Below are positions 1 to 8,952 of a stretch of 64,000 nucleotides of DNA, piece after piece (the first letter of the stretch is position 1; every line of letters starts with the position of its first letter). The DNA comes from Agrobacterium pusense (GTDB lineage Bacteria > Pseudomonadota > Alphaproteobacteria > Rhizobiales > Rhizobiaceae), in the NCBI RefSeq assembly GCF_900102105.1, contig NZ_FNBB01000001.1, positions 558,001-622,000 of the forward strand, in the 5' to 3' direction. A model generated the notes under the pieces. The model saw only the letters and a program-made list of their open reading frames with translations. It made no database searches and had not been told where the DNA came from. The position numbers and the translations under genes were made by a program.

Positions 1-810
1 GAAGCGGCCCATGATGTAATCCTGCGTGCGCTGGTCATCCGGATTGGTGAACATCTTGTCGGTTTCATTTTCCTCGACAAGGTGACCGAGATGGAACATG
101 GCCGTACGCTGGGAAACACGTGCCGCCTGCTGCATGGAGTGCGTGACGATAACAATCGTGTAATTGGTGCGCAGTTCGTGGATCAGTTCCTCGACCTTGG
201 CAGTGGCGATCGGATCCAGCGCCGAGCAGGGCTCGTCCATCAGGATCACTTCCGGGCTGACGGCAACGGCGCGTGCAATGCACAGGCGCTGCTGCTGACC
301 GCCGGAAAGACCGGTGCCGGATTCGTGCAGGCGATCCTTAACCTCGTTCCAGAGACCCGCCTTCTGAAGGCTCTGCTCAACGATCTGGTCCATATCCGCC
401 TTGTTGCGGGCGAGACCGTGAATGCGTGGACCGTAGGAAATGTTTTCGTAGATCGACTTCGGAAAAGGGTTTGGCTTCTGGAACACCATGCCGACGCGGG
501 CGCGCAACTCCACGACGTCAATCGCCTGATCATAGATATCGTCGGTGTCGAGCGTGATCTTGCCCGTGACCCGGCAACCGTCGATCGTGTCGTTCATACG
601 GTTCAGGGTACGCAGGAAGGTGGATTTACCGCAGCCGGACGGGCCGATAAGCGCGGTTACCGTATTTTCGCGAACGTTGAGGTTCACGTCGTAAAGCGCG
701 CGCTTTTCGCCGTAATAAACCGAAACGTCCTTGCCGATCATCTTGTATGAGACTTCATTCATTTTCTTGTCCAGCGCCTTTTCAACTGCTGCTTCCGACA
801 ACATGTTCAT
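1..810 (-). CDS. pstB: Phosphate ABC transporter ATP-binding protein PstB (3' end at or just past the window edge)
   Basis: This is the ATPase that drives high-affinity phosphate import through PstCA at the cytoplasmic face of the inner membrane. Reading on the minus strand from an ATG at 810, the protein shows a Walker A motif (GPSGCGKST), a Q-loop (FQKPNPFP), the ABC signature LSGGQQQR and a Walker B motif ending LMDEP. It finishes ...QDYIMGRF at base 1, about 270 residues, which is close to full length for PstB, so probably only the stop codon is missing. A second ATG lies two codons inside (804). It follows pstA by 14 bases and is the last pst gene visible in the operon. Confidence 0.96.
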   Translation of the reverse strand, partial: MNMLSEAAVEKALDKKMNEVSYKMIGKDVSVYYGEKRALYDVNLNVRENTVTALIGPSGCGKSTFLRTLNRMNDTIDGCRVTGKITLDTDDIYDQAIDVVELRARVGMVFQKPNPFPKSIYENISYGPRIHGLARNKADMDQIVEQSLQKAGLWNEVKDRLHESGTGLSGGQQQRLCIARAVAVSPEVILMDEPCSALDPIATAKVEELIHELRTNYTIVIVTHSMQQAARVSQRTAMFHLGHLVEENETDKMFTNPDDQRTQDYIMGRF

Positions 811-824
811 TGCTCAATCTCCCT

Positions 825-2144
825 TTACCAGCGCCGTTCGAAGCGGCGACGCAACAGGATTGCGCCAACATTCATGACGATGAGGAACAAAAGCAGGATG
901 ATGATAGCGCCTGAAGTCCTTTCGACAAAGGCGCGCTCCGCTTCATTCGCCCACATGTAAATCTGCACCGGCAGGGCCGTGGACGGGTCCATCGGCGTTG
1001 TCGGGTAATTTGCTACGAATGCCACCATGCCGATCAGCAGCAGCGGCGCAGTTTCGCCCAGCGCGTGGGCGAGGCCGATGATGGTGCCGGTGAGGATGCC
1101 GGGCATGGCGAGCGGCAGCACGTGGTGGAAGATCGTCTGCATCTTGGAAGCGCCGAGGCCCAGGGCGGCGGCGCGGATTGACGGCGGCACGGCTTTCAGG
1201 GCAGCGCGGGTCGCAATGATGATCGTCGGCAGGGTCATCAGCGTCAGGACGAGGCCGCCGACCAGCGAGGCTGAGCGGGGAAAGCCCATGAAGTTGATGA
1301 AGACGGAGAGGCCGAGCAGACCATAAACGATCGAGGGAACAGCCGCGAGATTGTTGATGTTTACCTCGATGAGATCAGTCAGACGGTTCTTCGGAGCAAA
1401 CTCCTCAAGGTAGATCGAAGCTGCAACACCGATCGGCAGCGACAGCACCAGCACGATCAGCATCATGTAGAAGGAGCCAATCAGCGCCACGCCGACACCC
1501 GCCGCTTCCGGACGGCTCGAGGCGCCGTTGATGAAGATGCCGGTATTGAAATGCTTGCCAAGCTGCCCGCTTTCGGCGAGCTGGTTCATCCAGCCGAGCT
1601 GCTGGTTCGAGATACGGCGATTGGCTTCATCCGCCGTCAGATCGACCTGGCCCTTGAAGGCGCTGTCGACGTCGCCCGAGGCCAGCAGCGTCACCGTGCG
1701 GGTGGTGCCGATAACGGCGGGGTCGGCAACGACGATATCGCGAAGCTGCGTACGTACGCTATCGGAGATCAGAAGGTTGACGGCACGAAGACCGGTGCGG
1801 TCCGTTGGCGCGACGCCCAGAACCTTGGCAACCGCATCACGGGCAAGAACGGGATAATTGGCCGTCATAAGCTTGGCCGGATTGGTGGCACGCTCGTTCT
1901 TGGGATCGATGATCTGTTCGGAGAACTCGACCGGAACGGTGATCATCGTCTGCTGGAACGCGGTGTAACCCTTGGAGACAACCGAGAAAAGCAGAAGGAA
2001 GAGAAAGATGAGGCCGAAGGAAATCGCTGCCATGCCATAAGCACGGAAACGGCGTTCGGCGGCATAACGGCGCTTGATGCCGATATCACGACGCGTCGCC
2101 TTGACGGCGTTCGCACCAGCTGCGGGAGAGGCGATGTCGGTCAT
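825..2144 (-). CDS. pstA: Phosphate ABC transporter permease PstA
   Basis: This is one of the two membrane subunits of the phosphate importer. It has 439 residues, well above the ~290 of the E. coli protein. The extra length is a first transmembrane segment (about residues 36-58) followed by a ~150-residue periplasmic region, as in the DUF3333-bearing PstA of alphaproteobacteria. The C-terminal half carries the permease core with the EAA-type loop (RAAALGLGASKMQTIFHHVLP). Its ATG overlaps the pstC stop by four bases (ATGA), so the two are translationally coupled, and pstB starts 14 bases after its stop. Confidence 0.96.
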   Translation of the reverse strand: MTDIASPAAGANAVKATRRDIGIKRRYAAERRFRAYGMAAISFGLIFLFLLLFSVVSKGYTAFQQTMITVPVEFSEQIIDPKNERATNPAKLMTANYPVLARDAVAKVLGVAPTDRTGLRAVNLLISDSVRTQLRDIVVADPAVIGTTRTVTLLASGDVDSAFKGQVDLTADEANRRISNQQLGWMNQLAESGQLGKHFNTGIFINGASSRPEAAGVGVALIGSFYMMLIVLVLSLPIGVAASIYLEEFAPKNRLTDLIEVNINNLAAVPSIVYGLLGLSVFINFMGFPRSASLVGGLVLTLMTLPTIIIATRAALKAVPPSIRAAALGLGASKMQTIFHHVLPLAMPGILTGTIIGLAHALGETAPLLLIGMVAFVANYPTTPMDPSTALPVQIYMWANEAERAFVERTSGAIIILLLFLIVMNVGAILLRRRFERRW

Positions 2145-3625
2145 TCATATTGCTCCCGGTATTTGCGCACGATGTAAAGCGCGTAGATATTCAGGCAAAG
2201 CGTGATGGCGAAAAGCGTGATGCCAAGCGCAAAGGCAACCAGCGTCTGCGGCGAGGTGAATTCAAGGTCGCCCGTCAACTGGCTGACGATCTTGACCGTC
2301 ACCGTGGTCATGGGCTCGAAGGGATTAAGCTGCAGTCGGGCAGCGACACCTGCCGCCAGAACCACGATCATGGTTTCGCCGATGGCGCGCGACGCCGTCA
2401 TCAGCACGGCGCCGACGATGCCGGGAAGAGCAGCCGGAAGAATGACCCTCTTGATGGTTTCGGAGCGCGTGGCGCCAAGTCCGAGCGAACCATCGCGCAG
2501 CGAACGCGGCACGGCGGTGATGATGTCATCCGACAGCGACGACACATAGGGGATCAACATGATACCCATGACGAAGCCGGCGGTGATGACACTCTGCGCC
2601 TGGATGAAGTTGGCGTAGTTACCCGTCGCCAGCCCGTTGATCTGCGCAGAAATGTCTCTGAGGAAAGGGCCGACCGTCGTCAGCGCGAAAAAGCCGTAGA
2701 CGATGGTGGGAATACCGGCGAGCACCTCGAGCAGCGGTTTTGCCACCGAGCGCAGGCGGGGTGACGCATATTCCGACATATAGATCGCCGAAAACAGTCC
2801 GACGGGCACGGCAACCAGCATGGCGACGAAGCCGATATAAAGTGTGCCGGCAAGCAGCGGGATCAGGCCGAACTGTCCCGATGAATCGGTCGCACCGGCA
2901 GCCGCAAAACGCGGATCCCACACTGTGCCGAAGAAGAACTGGTGAGCCGGAACCATGTTGAAGAACTGGATCGCTTCCGTCAGCATCGACAGAACGATGC
3001 CGATCGTTGTCAGGATAGCGATGGAAGATGCGACAAGAAGAGCGCCGAGAATGACCTTTTCGACCTTGTTGCGTGCCCGGAAGCGCGGTGCAATCGCCCG
3101 CAGCGCATAGGTGGCGCCGCCAAGCGCGGCCAGCAGCACGACAGCGATCATCGCAAGACGGCTCGTGGCGGTCATGGTGTTCAGCGTTTGGGCGGCGTCA
3201 ACCATGAACCGTTCCGGATCACCGGCAATCGCCACGCCCTTGGATGCAAGCAGAGGCCTCACCGCGCTTGTGTCCGCATCGACCTGCGCCGTTTCTTCCG
3301 GTGTCAGCCGCTGAAGGCCGCGGGCGATGGAGGTTACCATGCCGTAGGTCAGGCTCTGCTGCGCTTCGGATTGCGCCCGGATGTCTTCCGGGAAATCGCC
3401 GCGGACCGCTGATGTCACGATGAGCGGGCTGATAATCAGCCAGACGCTGAGAATGAACGCCGCGGGCAGTACCGCCCAGACGACCGCGTATGAACCGTGA
3501 TAACCGGCTCGGGAATGCATGCTGGAAGGACGCCCACCAGACAGGGCAATGGCGCGGCGGCTGCCGAGCAGATAACTGCCGATGCCGATCAGCGCCAGTA
3601 TCAGCAAAAGGATCGATGTGTTCAT
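2141..3625 (-). CDS. pstC: Phosphate ABC transporter permease PstC
   Basis: This is the second membrane subunit of the Pst importer. I place the start at the ATG at 3625 (MNTSILLLILALIG), because GAGGG lies just upstream and translation further out adds only a low-quality extension. That gives 494 residues, longer than the ~320 of E. coli, with two N-terminal membrane segments and an added periplasmic stretch of roughly residues 80-160, as in rhizobial PstC. The EAA loop (LRDGSLGLGATRSETIKRV) is present. It is transcribed after pstS across a 272-base gap that holds a stem-loop, and it overlaps pstA. Confidence 0.95.
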   Translation of the reverse strand: MNTSILLLILALIGIGSYLLGSRRAIALSGGRPSSMHSRAGYHGSYAVVWAVLPAAFILSVWLIISPLIVTSAVRGDFPEDIRAQSEAQQSLTYGMVTSIARGLQRLTPEETAQVDADTSAVRPLLASKGVAIAGDPERFMVDAAQTLNTMTATSRLAMIAVVLLAALGGATYALRAIAPRFRARNKVEKVILGALLVASSIAILTTIGIVLSMLTEAIQFFNMVPAHQFFFGTVWDPRFAAAGATDSSGQFGLIPLLAGTLYIGFVAMLVAVPVGLFSAIYMSEYASPRLRSVAKPLLEVLAGIPTIVYGFFALTTVGPFLRDISAQINGLATGNYANFIQAQSVITAGFVMGIMLIPYVSSLSDDIITAVPRSLRDGSLGLGATRSETIKRVILPAALPGIVGAVLMTASRAIGETMIVVLAAGVAARLQLNPFEPMTTVTVKIVSQLTGDLEFTSPQTLVAFALGITLFAITLCLNIYALYIVRKYREQYE

Positions 3626-3863
3626 TAGAGTTCCCTCGGCGTGCCGCAGGAGCACGGTGCGATATAGGGCAAATCAAAAAGTCATCAAAACGAGACCGCT
3701 GGACCATCCCGGAATGCCTGCCAAGTGACTGTATCAAAGTCCGGCAAGCGTCAAGGTTGATACATCCTATCCATCTGTAATCCATAGACAATCATGTGGA
3801 CGACGATGAATAGGAACTGTCAACCGGAGACATTCGCCCAAGCGGAGAGGCACCGGATGGTAT

Positions 3864-3889
3864 GAGGGGCGCGGCAGGCCGCACCCCTC
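3864..3889 (-). terminator. Stem-loop after pstS (partial terminator or mRNA-stabilising hairpin)
   Basis: The bases form an 11-pair GC-rich stem with one G-U wobble on the minus-strand RNA and a four-base loop. The hairpin starts 9 bases after the pstS stop. No T-run follows, so it probably damps read-through into pstC and protects the pstS message rather than ending transcription fully. That would suit the need for more binding protein than permease. Confidence 0.5.
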
Positions 3890-3897
3890 CTTCTTCA

Positions 3898-4932
3898 TTA
3901 CATCGTTGAACCGGCCGAGAACTTGGCACGGATTTCTTCGCGCTCTGCGTCCGGAGCGGCAACCAGGCCGTAATTTGCGAGCGGGGAATCCGGGCCGATC
4001 ATTTCGTCGGAAACGAAGAACTCGACATATTCCTTAAGGCCCGGGATAACGCCCAGGTGAGCCTTCTTCACGTAGAAGAACAGCGGGCGGGAAACCGGGT
4101 ACTTGCCGCTGGCAACGGTTTCAGTGGACGGAACGACGCCCGAAACGGTTGCGACCTTCAGGCGGTCGGCGTTGTTTTCATAGAAAGCGAGGCCGAAGAC
4201 GCCGAGGCCTGTCTTGTTGGCGTCGATGCGAGCGAGCGTCTCGGTGTAGTCGCCGTCGATGTCGACTGCAGCGCCGTCCTTACGGACTGCTACGCACTTG
4301 GCAGCAGCCTGCTTGGCGTCGGTGATCAGCGTCTTGATGACGTCGGTCGCTTTGGCTTCCTTGCAGCCGTCAGCCATGATCTTCTCTTCGAAGACTTCGC
4401 GGGTGCCGTGCTTGGAACCCGGGATGTAAGCGGCGATCGCTACATCCGGCAGTTCCTTGTTGATTTCCGACCACTTCTTATAGGGATTGGCAACGAGCTT
4501 GCCGTCCTTGACGATTTCAGCGGCGAGAGCGAGGTAAAGGTCCTTCGGCTCAAGCTTGATGTCCTTGTTGGAAGAATCCATTGCGAAGACGATACCGTCG
4601 TAACCGATCTTCACTTCCTGAACGTCGGTAACGCCAGCAGCCTTACAGGCGGCCAGTTCGTCGCTCTTGATCTTGCGCGATGCGTTGGCGACGTCGATGG
4701 TGCCTTCGCCCACGCCCGAGCAGAACGCCTTCAGACCGCCACCCGTGCCGCCCGACTCGACGACCGGAGCCTTGAAGTTCGGGAAGGTTTCGGCAAAAGT
4801 CTCGGCAACGATCTTGGCATAAGGCAGAACCGTGGAGGAACCGGCAACCTGGATCTGGTCGCGAGCAGCGGCGGCGCCAGCGAAGGCGACAGAAGCCACC
4901 AGAGCTGCTGCGGAAAATTTAACGAAGTTCAT
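3898..4932 (-). CDS. pstS: Periplasmic phosphate-binding protein PstS
   Basis: This protein captures phosphate in the periplasm and delivers it to PstCA. The start is the ATG at 4932 (MNFVKFSAAALVASVAFAG), chosen because GGGAGAG sits upstream and a clean Sec signal peptide follows, cut near AAAARD. The mature part opens with IQVAGSSTVLPYAKIVAETF, the typical PstS phosphate-loop region, and has VVESGGTGGGLKAFC further on. It has 344 residues, normal for the family. It is the first gene of the pst operon, with a PHO box at 5038-5066 and a stem-loop after its stop. Confidence 0.97.
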   Translation of the reverse strand: MNFVKFSAAALVASVAFAGAAAARDQIQVAGSSTVLPYAKIVAETFAETFPNFKAPVVESGGTGGGLKAFCSGVGEGTIDVANASRKIKSDELAACKAAGVTDVQEVKIGYDGIVFAMDSSNKDIKLEPKDLYLALAAEIVKDGKLVANPYKKWSEINKELPDVAIAAYIPGSKHGTREVFEEKIMADGCKEAKATDVIKTLITDAKQAAAKCVAVRKDGAAVDIDGDYTETLARIDANKTGLGVFGLAFYENNADRLKVATVSGVVPSTETVASGKYPVSRPLFFYVKKAHLGVIPGLKEYVEFFVSDEMIGPDSPLANYGLVAAPDAEREEIRAKFSAGSTM

Positions 4933-5037
4933 TTGTCTCTCCCGTCGTGGGCTTGTTTGTGGACGCAGCCGATAGCGGCACTCGCTCTTAGCATGCGCTC
5001 GGCGACCTCTTCTTAACCACCGTAGCCCCATCCTTTT

Positions 5038-5066
5038 ATGTCACTTCGATGAAAGATTTGTGACAA
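5038..5066 (-). promoter_or_regulatory. PHO box (PhoB binding site) in front of pstS
   Basis: On the minus strand three 7-base units are spaced by exactly four bases: TTGTCAC, CTTTCAT and GTGACAT, with AT-rich spacers AAAT and CGAA. This matches the PhoB direct-repeat pattern CTGTCAT-N4-CTGTCAT. The site lies 106 bases upstream of the pstS start and inside the 194-base pstS-phoR gap, as expected for a phosphate-starvation promoter. The match is by eye. Confidence 0.8.
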
Positions 5067-5126
5067 GCTAAATAATTGATTTAAAATGCAAATTTACGTG
5101 ATATTTTGTATGTACGGGTATTTATG

Positions 5127-6395
5127 TCAGAATCTGACGGTAAAATCCGTGCCGCTGCCCAGTTCAGATTTAATGATGAGCCGAGCGCGGTGGCGGGTGA
5201 GAATGTGCTTCACGATGGCAAGACCAAGCCCCGTTCCCTTTTTGGAGCGGCTGTCGGCGACGCTGACGCGATAAAACCGTTCCGTCAGACGCGGCACATG
5301 TTCGGCCGGTATGCCCGGCCCCCGGTCGACGACGCTCACCTCTACCGGTTTGCCGGGCTCAGCCCGCAGCCAGACATCAACAATCTTGCCTTCCTGGCCG
5401 TACTTGCATGCATTTTCCACGAGGTTCTGGAATACCTGCACCAGTTCGTCGCGATCTCCCTGCACCTCCGCAGGACCATCGGGCAGATGCAGGGTGATAT
5501 CGACATCGAGTTCGTTGGCAAGCGGCAGAAGCGTATCGCGCACATGGCCTATGACGGGAACGAGATCGACCTTCTGATCCGGCGCGATATTGGCGCGCAG
5601 CTCCAGCCTCGAAAGGGACATGAGGTCATCCACGAGCCTGCTCATGCGGGTTGCCTGATCGAGCATGATGGCGAGGAAACGCTCCTGCGCCTTGGGATCG
5701 TTGCGCGCCGGCCCCTGCATGGTTTCGATGAAACCGCGCAGGGAAGCCAGCGGAGTGCGCAGTTCATGGCTGGCATTGGCGACGAAATCGCTGCGCATGC
5801 GGTCGATGCGGCGAAGTTCCGAGACATCGCGGAATGACAGGATGTAGAAAAGCGGGCCCGCCCCCTCGCCCATATCCGCACGGGCGATACGGACGATGAA
5901 GACCCGTTCTGAGGGGAAACGCTCGGAATGTTCGACCTGATTGGGCTCCCCGGTGGTGATGGTTTCGCGAATGACATCCAGCAGGCCCGGCGAGCGCAGC
6001 CTTGCGGAAATATGCGCCCCGGCGGGAAGCTGACCAAACGCCCGTTCGGCCGCGCCGTTCTGAAACAGCACGCTGGCATTCTTGTCGAGAATGAAAACGG
6101 GCGTATCCAGCACGGCAAGACCTGCCCTGACGCCGGAAATGACACTTTCAGCTGGAACATCAGGCTCATCCACCTGTCCGGCCGCATTTTTGGCCTTTTC
6201 GGAAAAGGCCGGTTTTTCGCGAACGGCCAGAATGGCGATGACCGCGCAGAGCCAGAGGACGGCCGGCATATAGGGCGTGTGCAACTCGGAAACTGCCACA
6301 ATGGCGAGCATGCTGACGACGAGCACAGGCAGCCAGTTCCGGCCAAGCTTCTTTGCCAAAAGCCTTAATCCACCATCGCCTTCCATGACTGCCAT
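5127..6395 (-). CDS. phoR: Phosphate regulon sensor histidine kinase PhoR
   Basis: This inner-membrane kinase senses phosphate status through Pst/PhoU and phosphorylates PhoB. It has 422 residues: two N-terminal membrane segments (about 18-35 and 39-55), a PAS-like region near residues 95-195, then the H-box FVANASHELRTPLASL, the N-box NACKYG and the G-boxes DRGPGIP and KKGTGLGLAIVKH. A second ATG three codons inside (6386) is also possible. No phoB or phoU is visible here. It lies upstream of pstS on the same strand and runs into the PHO-box gap, the usual rhizobial order phoR-pstSCAB. Confidence 0.94.
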   Translation of the reverse strand: MAVMEGDGGLRLLAKKLGRNWLPVLVVSMLAIVAVSELHTPYMPAVLWLCAVIAILAVREKPAFSEKAKNAAGQVDEPDVPAESVISGVRAGLAVLDTPVFILDKNASVLFQNGAAERAFGQLPAGAHISARLRSPGLLDVIRETITTGEPNQVEHSERFPSERVFIVRIARADMGEGAGPLFYILSFRDVSELRRIDRMRSDFVANASHELRTPLASLRGFIETMQGPARNDPKAQERFLAIMLDQATRMSRLVDDLMSLSRLELRANIAPDQKVDLVPVIGHVRDTLLPLANELDVDITLHLPDGPAEVQGDRDELVQVFQNLVENACKYGQEGKIVDVWLRAEPGKPVEVSVVDRGPGIPAEHVPRLTERFYRVSVADSRSKKGTGLGLAIVKHILTRHRARLIIKSELGSGTDFTVRF

Positions 6396-6441
6396 TTCAG
6401 CCTGCTTTCCACTCTCGCTCGACAGCGCATCGAAATCTCAT

Positions 6442-6459
6442 AGGCCAGCTTCATGACAG
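6442..6459 (-). promoter_or_regulatory. Possible weak PHO box upstream of phoR
   Basis: The minus strand reads CTGTCAT, four bases, then CTGGCCT. The first unit is a perfect match to the PhoB half-site and the second matches five of seven. It lies about 47 bases upstream of phoR. Only two units are seen, so this is far weaker than the site at 5038-5066. Confidence 0.3.
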
Positions 6460-6625
6460 AGATTCATCACCGCATATTTTCCACAGCGTATATGTGCAAA
6501 TTGCATGCTGCAATCGCCACACCCCCACAGCTTTCTCAAGCAATCCTCTTTCGCTTGAATTCTGCCGGGCGATGTGAACTCATTGGCGGCGAGTTGCCTT
6601 TACACAACAACAGCCGGAGGAAACC

Positions 6626-7522
6626 ATGGCCGATGAAACGAAGAAGCGGACAGTCGAGATCACCGTTGGCGGAAAGCTGCGCAGCTTTGACATCGACGAT
6701 CCGGTTCTTCCCGACTGGGTGGAGGAAAACAAGCTCTCGGCCGGCAATTTTCCCTATGGCAAGAAAATGAAGCGCGAGGACTACGATGCCGCGCTGGAGG
6801 CGCTGCAGATCGAGCTCGTGAAGGTCCAGTTTTGGCTCCAGGCCACAGGCAAGCGGGTCATGGCAGTTTTCGAGGGCCGCGATGCGGCCGGCAAGGGCGG
6901 CGCCATCTTCGCGATCCGGTCTTATCTCAACCCACGCTATGCCCGCGTCGTGGCGCTGACCAAGCCAACGGAAACCGAGCGTGGGCAATGGTATTTCCAG
7001 CGCTATATCTCGCATTTTCCCACGGCAGGCGAACTGGTTCTGTTCGATCGCTCCTGGTACAATCGGGCCGGAGTGGAACCGGTGATGGGTTTCTGCACCC
7101 CCGAGGAACATAAGCGCTTCCTCAAGGAAACGCCGCGCCTGGAAAAGATGCTCGCCCATGAGGACATCCACTTTTTCAAGTTCTGGCTCGATATCGGACG
7201 GGAAACGCAGATCGACCGTTTCCACGATCGCCGCCATAGCCCGCTGAAGTGCTGGAAACTTTCGGACATGGACATAGCCGCGCTGACGAAGTGGGACGAC
7301 TACACGCAAAAGCGCGACGAGATGCTGGAAAAGACCCATACGGATGTCGCGCCCTGGACGGTGGTACGCGCCAATGACAAGCGCCGGGCCCGGGTCAATC
7401 TCATCCGCCACATTCTCAATTCGCTGGACTATGAGGGCAAGGACAAGAAGGCGATCGGCGAGATCGACAATAAGATATTGGGGGCGGGCCCGAATTTTCT
7501 CGGAAAAGCCGAAGGGAAATGA
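6626..7522 (+). CDS. ppk2: Polyphosphate kinase 2 (PPK2, class I)
   Basis: PPK2 enzymes move phosphate between polyphosphate and nucleoside diphosphates in the cytosol. The protein has 298 residues with Walker [10 protein letters not shown], a Walker B region [13 protein letters not shown] and the lid segment [16 protein letters not shown], all typical of single-domain class I PPK2. A strong ribosome site (CGGAGGAAACC) precedes the ATG. It is divergent from phoR across 230 bases, so phosphate storage sits beside phosphate uptake and sensing. Whether it prefers ADP or GDP cannot be read from sequence. Confidence 0.93.
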   Translation: MADETKKRTVEITVGGKLRSFDIDDPVLPDWVEENKLSAGNFPYGKKMKREDYDAALEALQIELVKVQFWLQATGKRVMAVFEGRDAAGKGGAIFAIRSYLNPRYARVVALTKPTETERGQWYFQRYISHFPTAGELVLFDRSWYNRAGVEPVMGFCTPEEHKRFLKETPRLEKMLAHEDIHFFKFWLDIGRETQIDRFHDRRHSPLKCWKLSDMDIAALTKWDDYTQKRDEMLEKTHTDVAPWTVVRANDKRRARVNLIRHILNSLDYEGKDKKAIGEIDNKILGAGPNFLGKAEGK

Positions 7523-7554
7523 GGAGAGCCGCCTTTGCGGCCGCTCGTACCCTT

Positions 7555-8700
7555 TTACTGACCCGGCAGGATGCGCACGGAATAAAGGTTGACCGGGCGG
7601 CCGCTGCCATCGATATCGCTGTTGATGAAAATCCTGCCCGGCGCGTTGGGGGCCAGCGAACGCTCGAATGTCGCGTTCAGCAGCATGTCGGCGCGCTCGG
7701 CCGTGGCCGTAAACCGGTGGCGCGAACAATCGCCCAAGGTAGCGAAATCGCATGCGACGGACACCTGCGTCTGCCGGTCACTGGAAGATTGCAGGGTAAT
7801 GGATATGGTCGAGGATTTACCGGCCATGTCCCGCATCACTTCGACTGGAACCTCGATGCTGACGGCGCCATCCTGCGCCACGCTTCTCGACGTCACCCGA
7901 ATTGCCTTGCCGGCGGGCGTTGCGATATTTTCGACATTGGCGCGTGGGCCTGCCGAAACTCCGGAATTACCGCGCTCGGCATTAAAAACCTCGACCCAGT
8001 CGTCGGAAAAACCACGCCCGGCCGATAGGCTCGGGGCGGGCTCGGCGCCATTAAAGTCCTCTGCCTGCACCTGCGCCGGCGGATTGGGCACGCTGGTATC
8101 CCGCTGTTCCGGAGAAAGCAGGACGCCCGAGGAATAGGCCCACCAGGCGCCGAAACCGACAAAGGCCAGAAGCGTGACATAGATGAAAAGCCGGGCAAAA
8201 AGCCCGCGGCGCTTGCGGCGACCAACAGCACCTTCGGGGCGGAAGGCAAGCGATGCGTCAGCCGCGCTGGAACCTCTCCTCGATGGTTTTCCGCCGCGCC
8301 GGCCTGGCCGGGGGGATTCCGGAGCCGTGGCGGCACCGGGTCGCGCATCGCGCGTTTCACCGCGCAGTTCCGGCTCGACAGACACTTCATCCCGATGGGG
8401 CGGCTGCGAAACGGGATCGACGGAACCATCATCCTGCGCCGCGCTTTCCTGCACGGGCGGCCGCAATTGCTGCTCCACCCTGTCCAGAAGCCGGTTGCGT
8501 TCCTCGTTCTCGATGAGGTGGATCAGGCTTTCAAGCCGCTGGCGCTGCTGGGCAACAATCTGCGGGTCGTCGATGCCCTGCTTGCGCAGGCCCGCTTCCA
8601 GCGCCTGACGGGACGATTGATAAATACGTGCACGAACTTCGGCGTTCGATCTGTCCGATTTTTCCAGAGCATTTCTGATTGCCGTTTCCAGTCCGCTCAC
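7555..8700 (-). CDS. Membrane-anchored protein of unknown function
   Basis: I do not recognise a named function. Starting at a GTG at 8700 (AAGGA six bases upstream) gives 381 residues. Residues ~1-80 are charged and probably helical (VSGLETAIRNALEKSDRS...). A proline- and arginine-rich linker follows to about residue 165, then one membrane segment (LFIYVTLLAFVGFGAWWAY), then a ~200-residue domain that should lie in the periplasm. That domain looks beta-rich, ends SVRILPGQ, and contains two cysteines (VACDFATLGDC). Similar rhizobial proteins have sometimes carried unsupported transporter names; one membrane segment argues against a transporter. It converges on ppk2 with only 32 bases between stops. 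Confidence 0.8.
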   Translation of the reverse strand: MSGLETAIRNALEKSDRSNAEVRARIYQSSRQALEAGLRKQGIDDPQIVAQQRQRLESLIHLIENEERNRLLDRVEQQLRPPVQESAAQDDGSVDPVSQPPHRDEVSVEPELRGETRDARPGAATAPESPRPGRRGGKPSRRGSSAADASLAFRPEGAVGRRKRRGLFARLFIYVTLLAFVGFGAWWAYSSGVLLSPEQRDTSVPNPPAQVQAEDFNGAEPAPSLSAGRGFSDDWVEVFNAERGNSGVSAGPRANVENIATPAGKAIRVTSRSVAQDGAVSIEVPVEVMRDMAGKSSTISITLQSSSDRQTQVSVACDFATLGDCSRHRFTATAERADMLLNATFERSLAPNAPGRIFINSDIDGSGRPVNLYSVRILPGQ

Positions 8701-8918
8701 GACCGATCCTTGTTCTAATGCGCTTTGCAAAATATGCGGCGCTGCGCCATGGGTTCACGATTCGGTAACGGCTATGCCGCCCCTCCGCAAGCATCGTTTG
8801 TGATAAAGACCGGATTGTCTTGGGGAAAATCGATCTATTGTGGCGCTACGAACGCAGGTTCGGCGACGCCTCGCGGTACTGTTTTCGCTTCCAATCCGAC
8901 ACCGAACACGATAATGAC

Positions 8919-8937
8919 TTACGTGCGCGTAAACGTA
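8919..8937. promoter_or_regulatory. Possible operator in front of the nitronate monooxygenase gene
   Basis: The inverted repeat TTACG-N4-CGTAA is followed directly by a third CGTAA-type unit (AACGTAA). It lies 15-33 bases before the start codon, just ahead of the ribosome site. The core ACGTTTACG on the minus strand also occurs upstream of the acyl-CoA ligase gene (19009-19030), so one regulator of acyl or branched-chain catabolism might read both. The regulator is not identified. Confidence 0.35.
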
Positions 8938-8952
8938 ATCTGGGGAGGAGCC

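Noticed and set aside
3626..3897. A second PHO box between pstS and pstC
   Set aside because: Only single loose half-sites (such as TTGACAG) are present, without the four-base spacing. The stem-loop after pstS explains the gap better.
4057..5016. A 319-codon frame opposite pstS
   Set aside because: No family signature, no ribosome site, and the minus-strand pstS is unmistakable, with signal peptide and phosphate loop.
7555..8700. Transporter annotation for the unknown membrane protein
   Set aside because: There is only one membrane segment, with a charged cytoplasmic part and a large exported domain.
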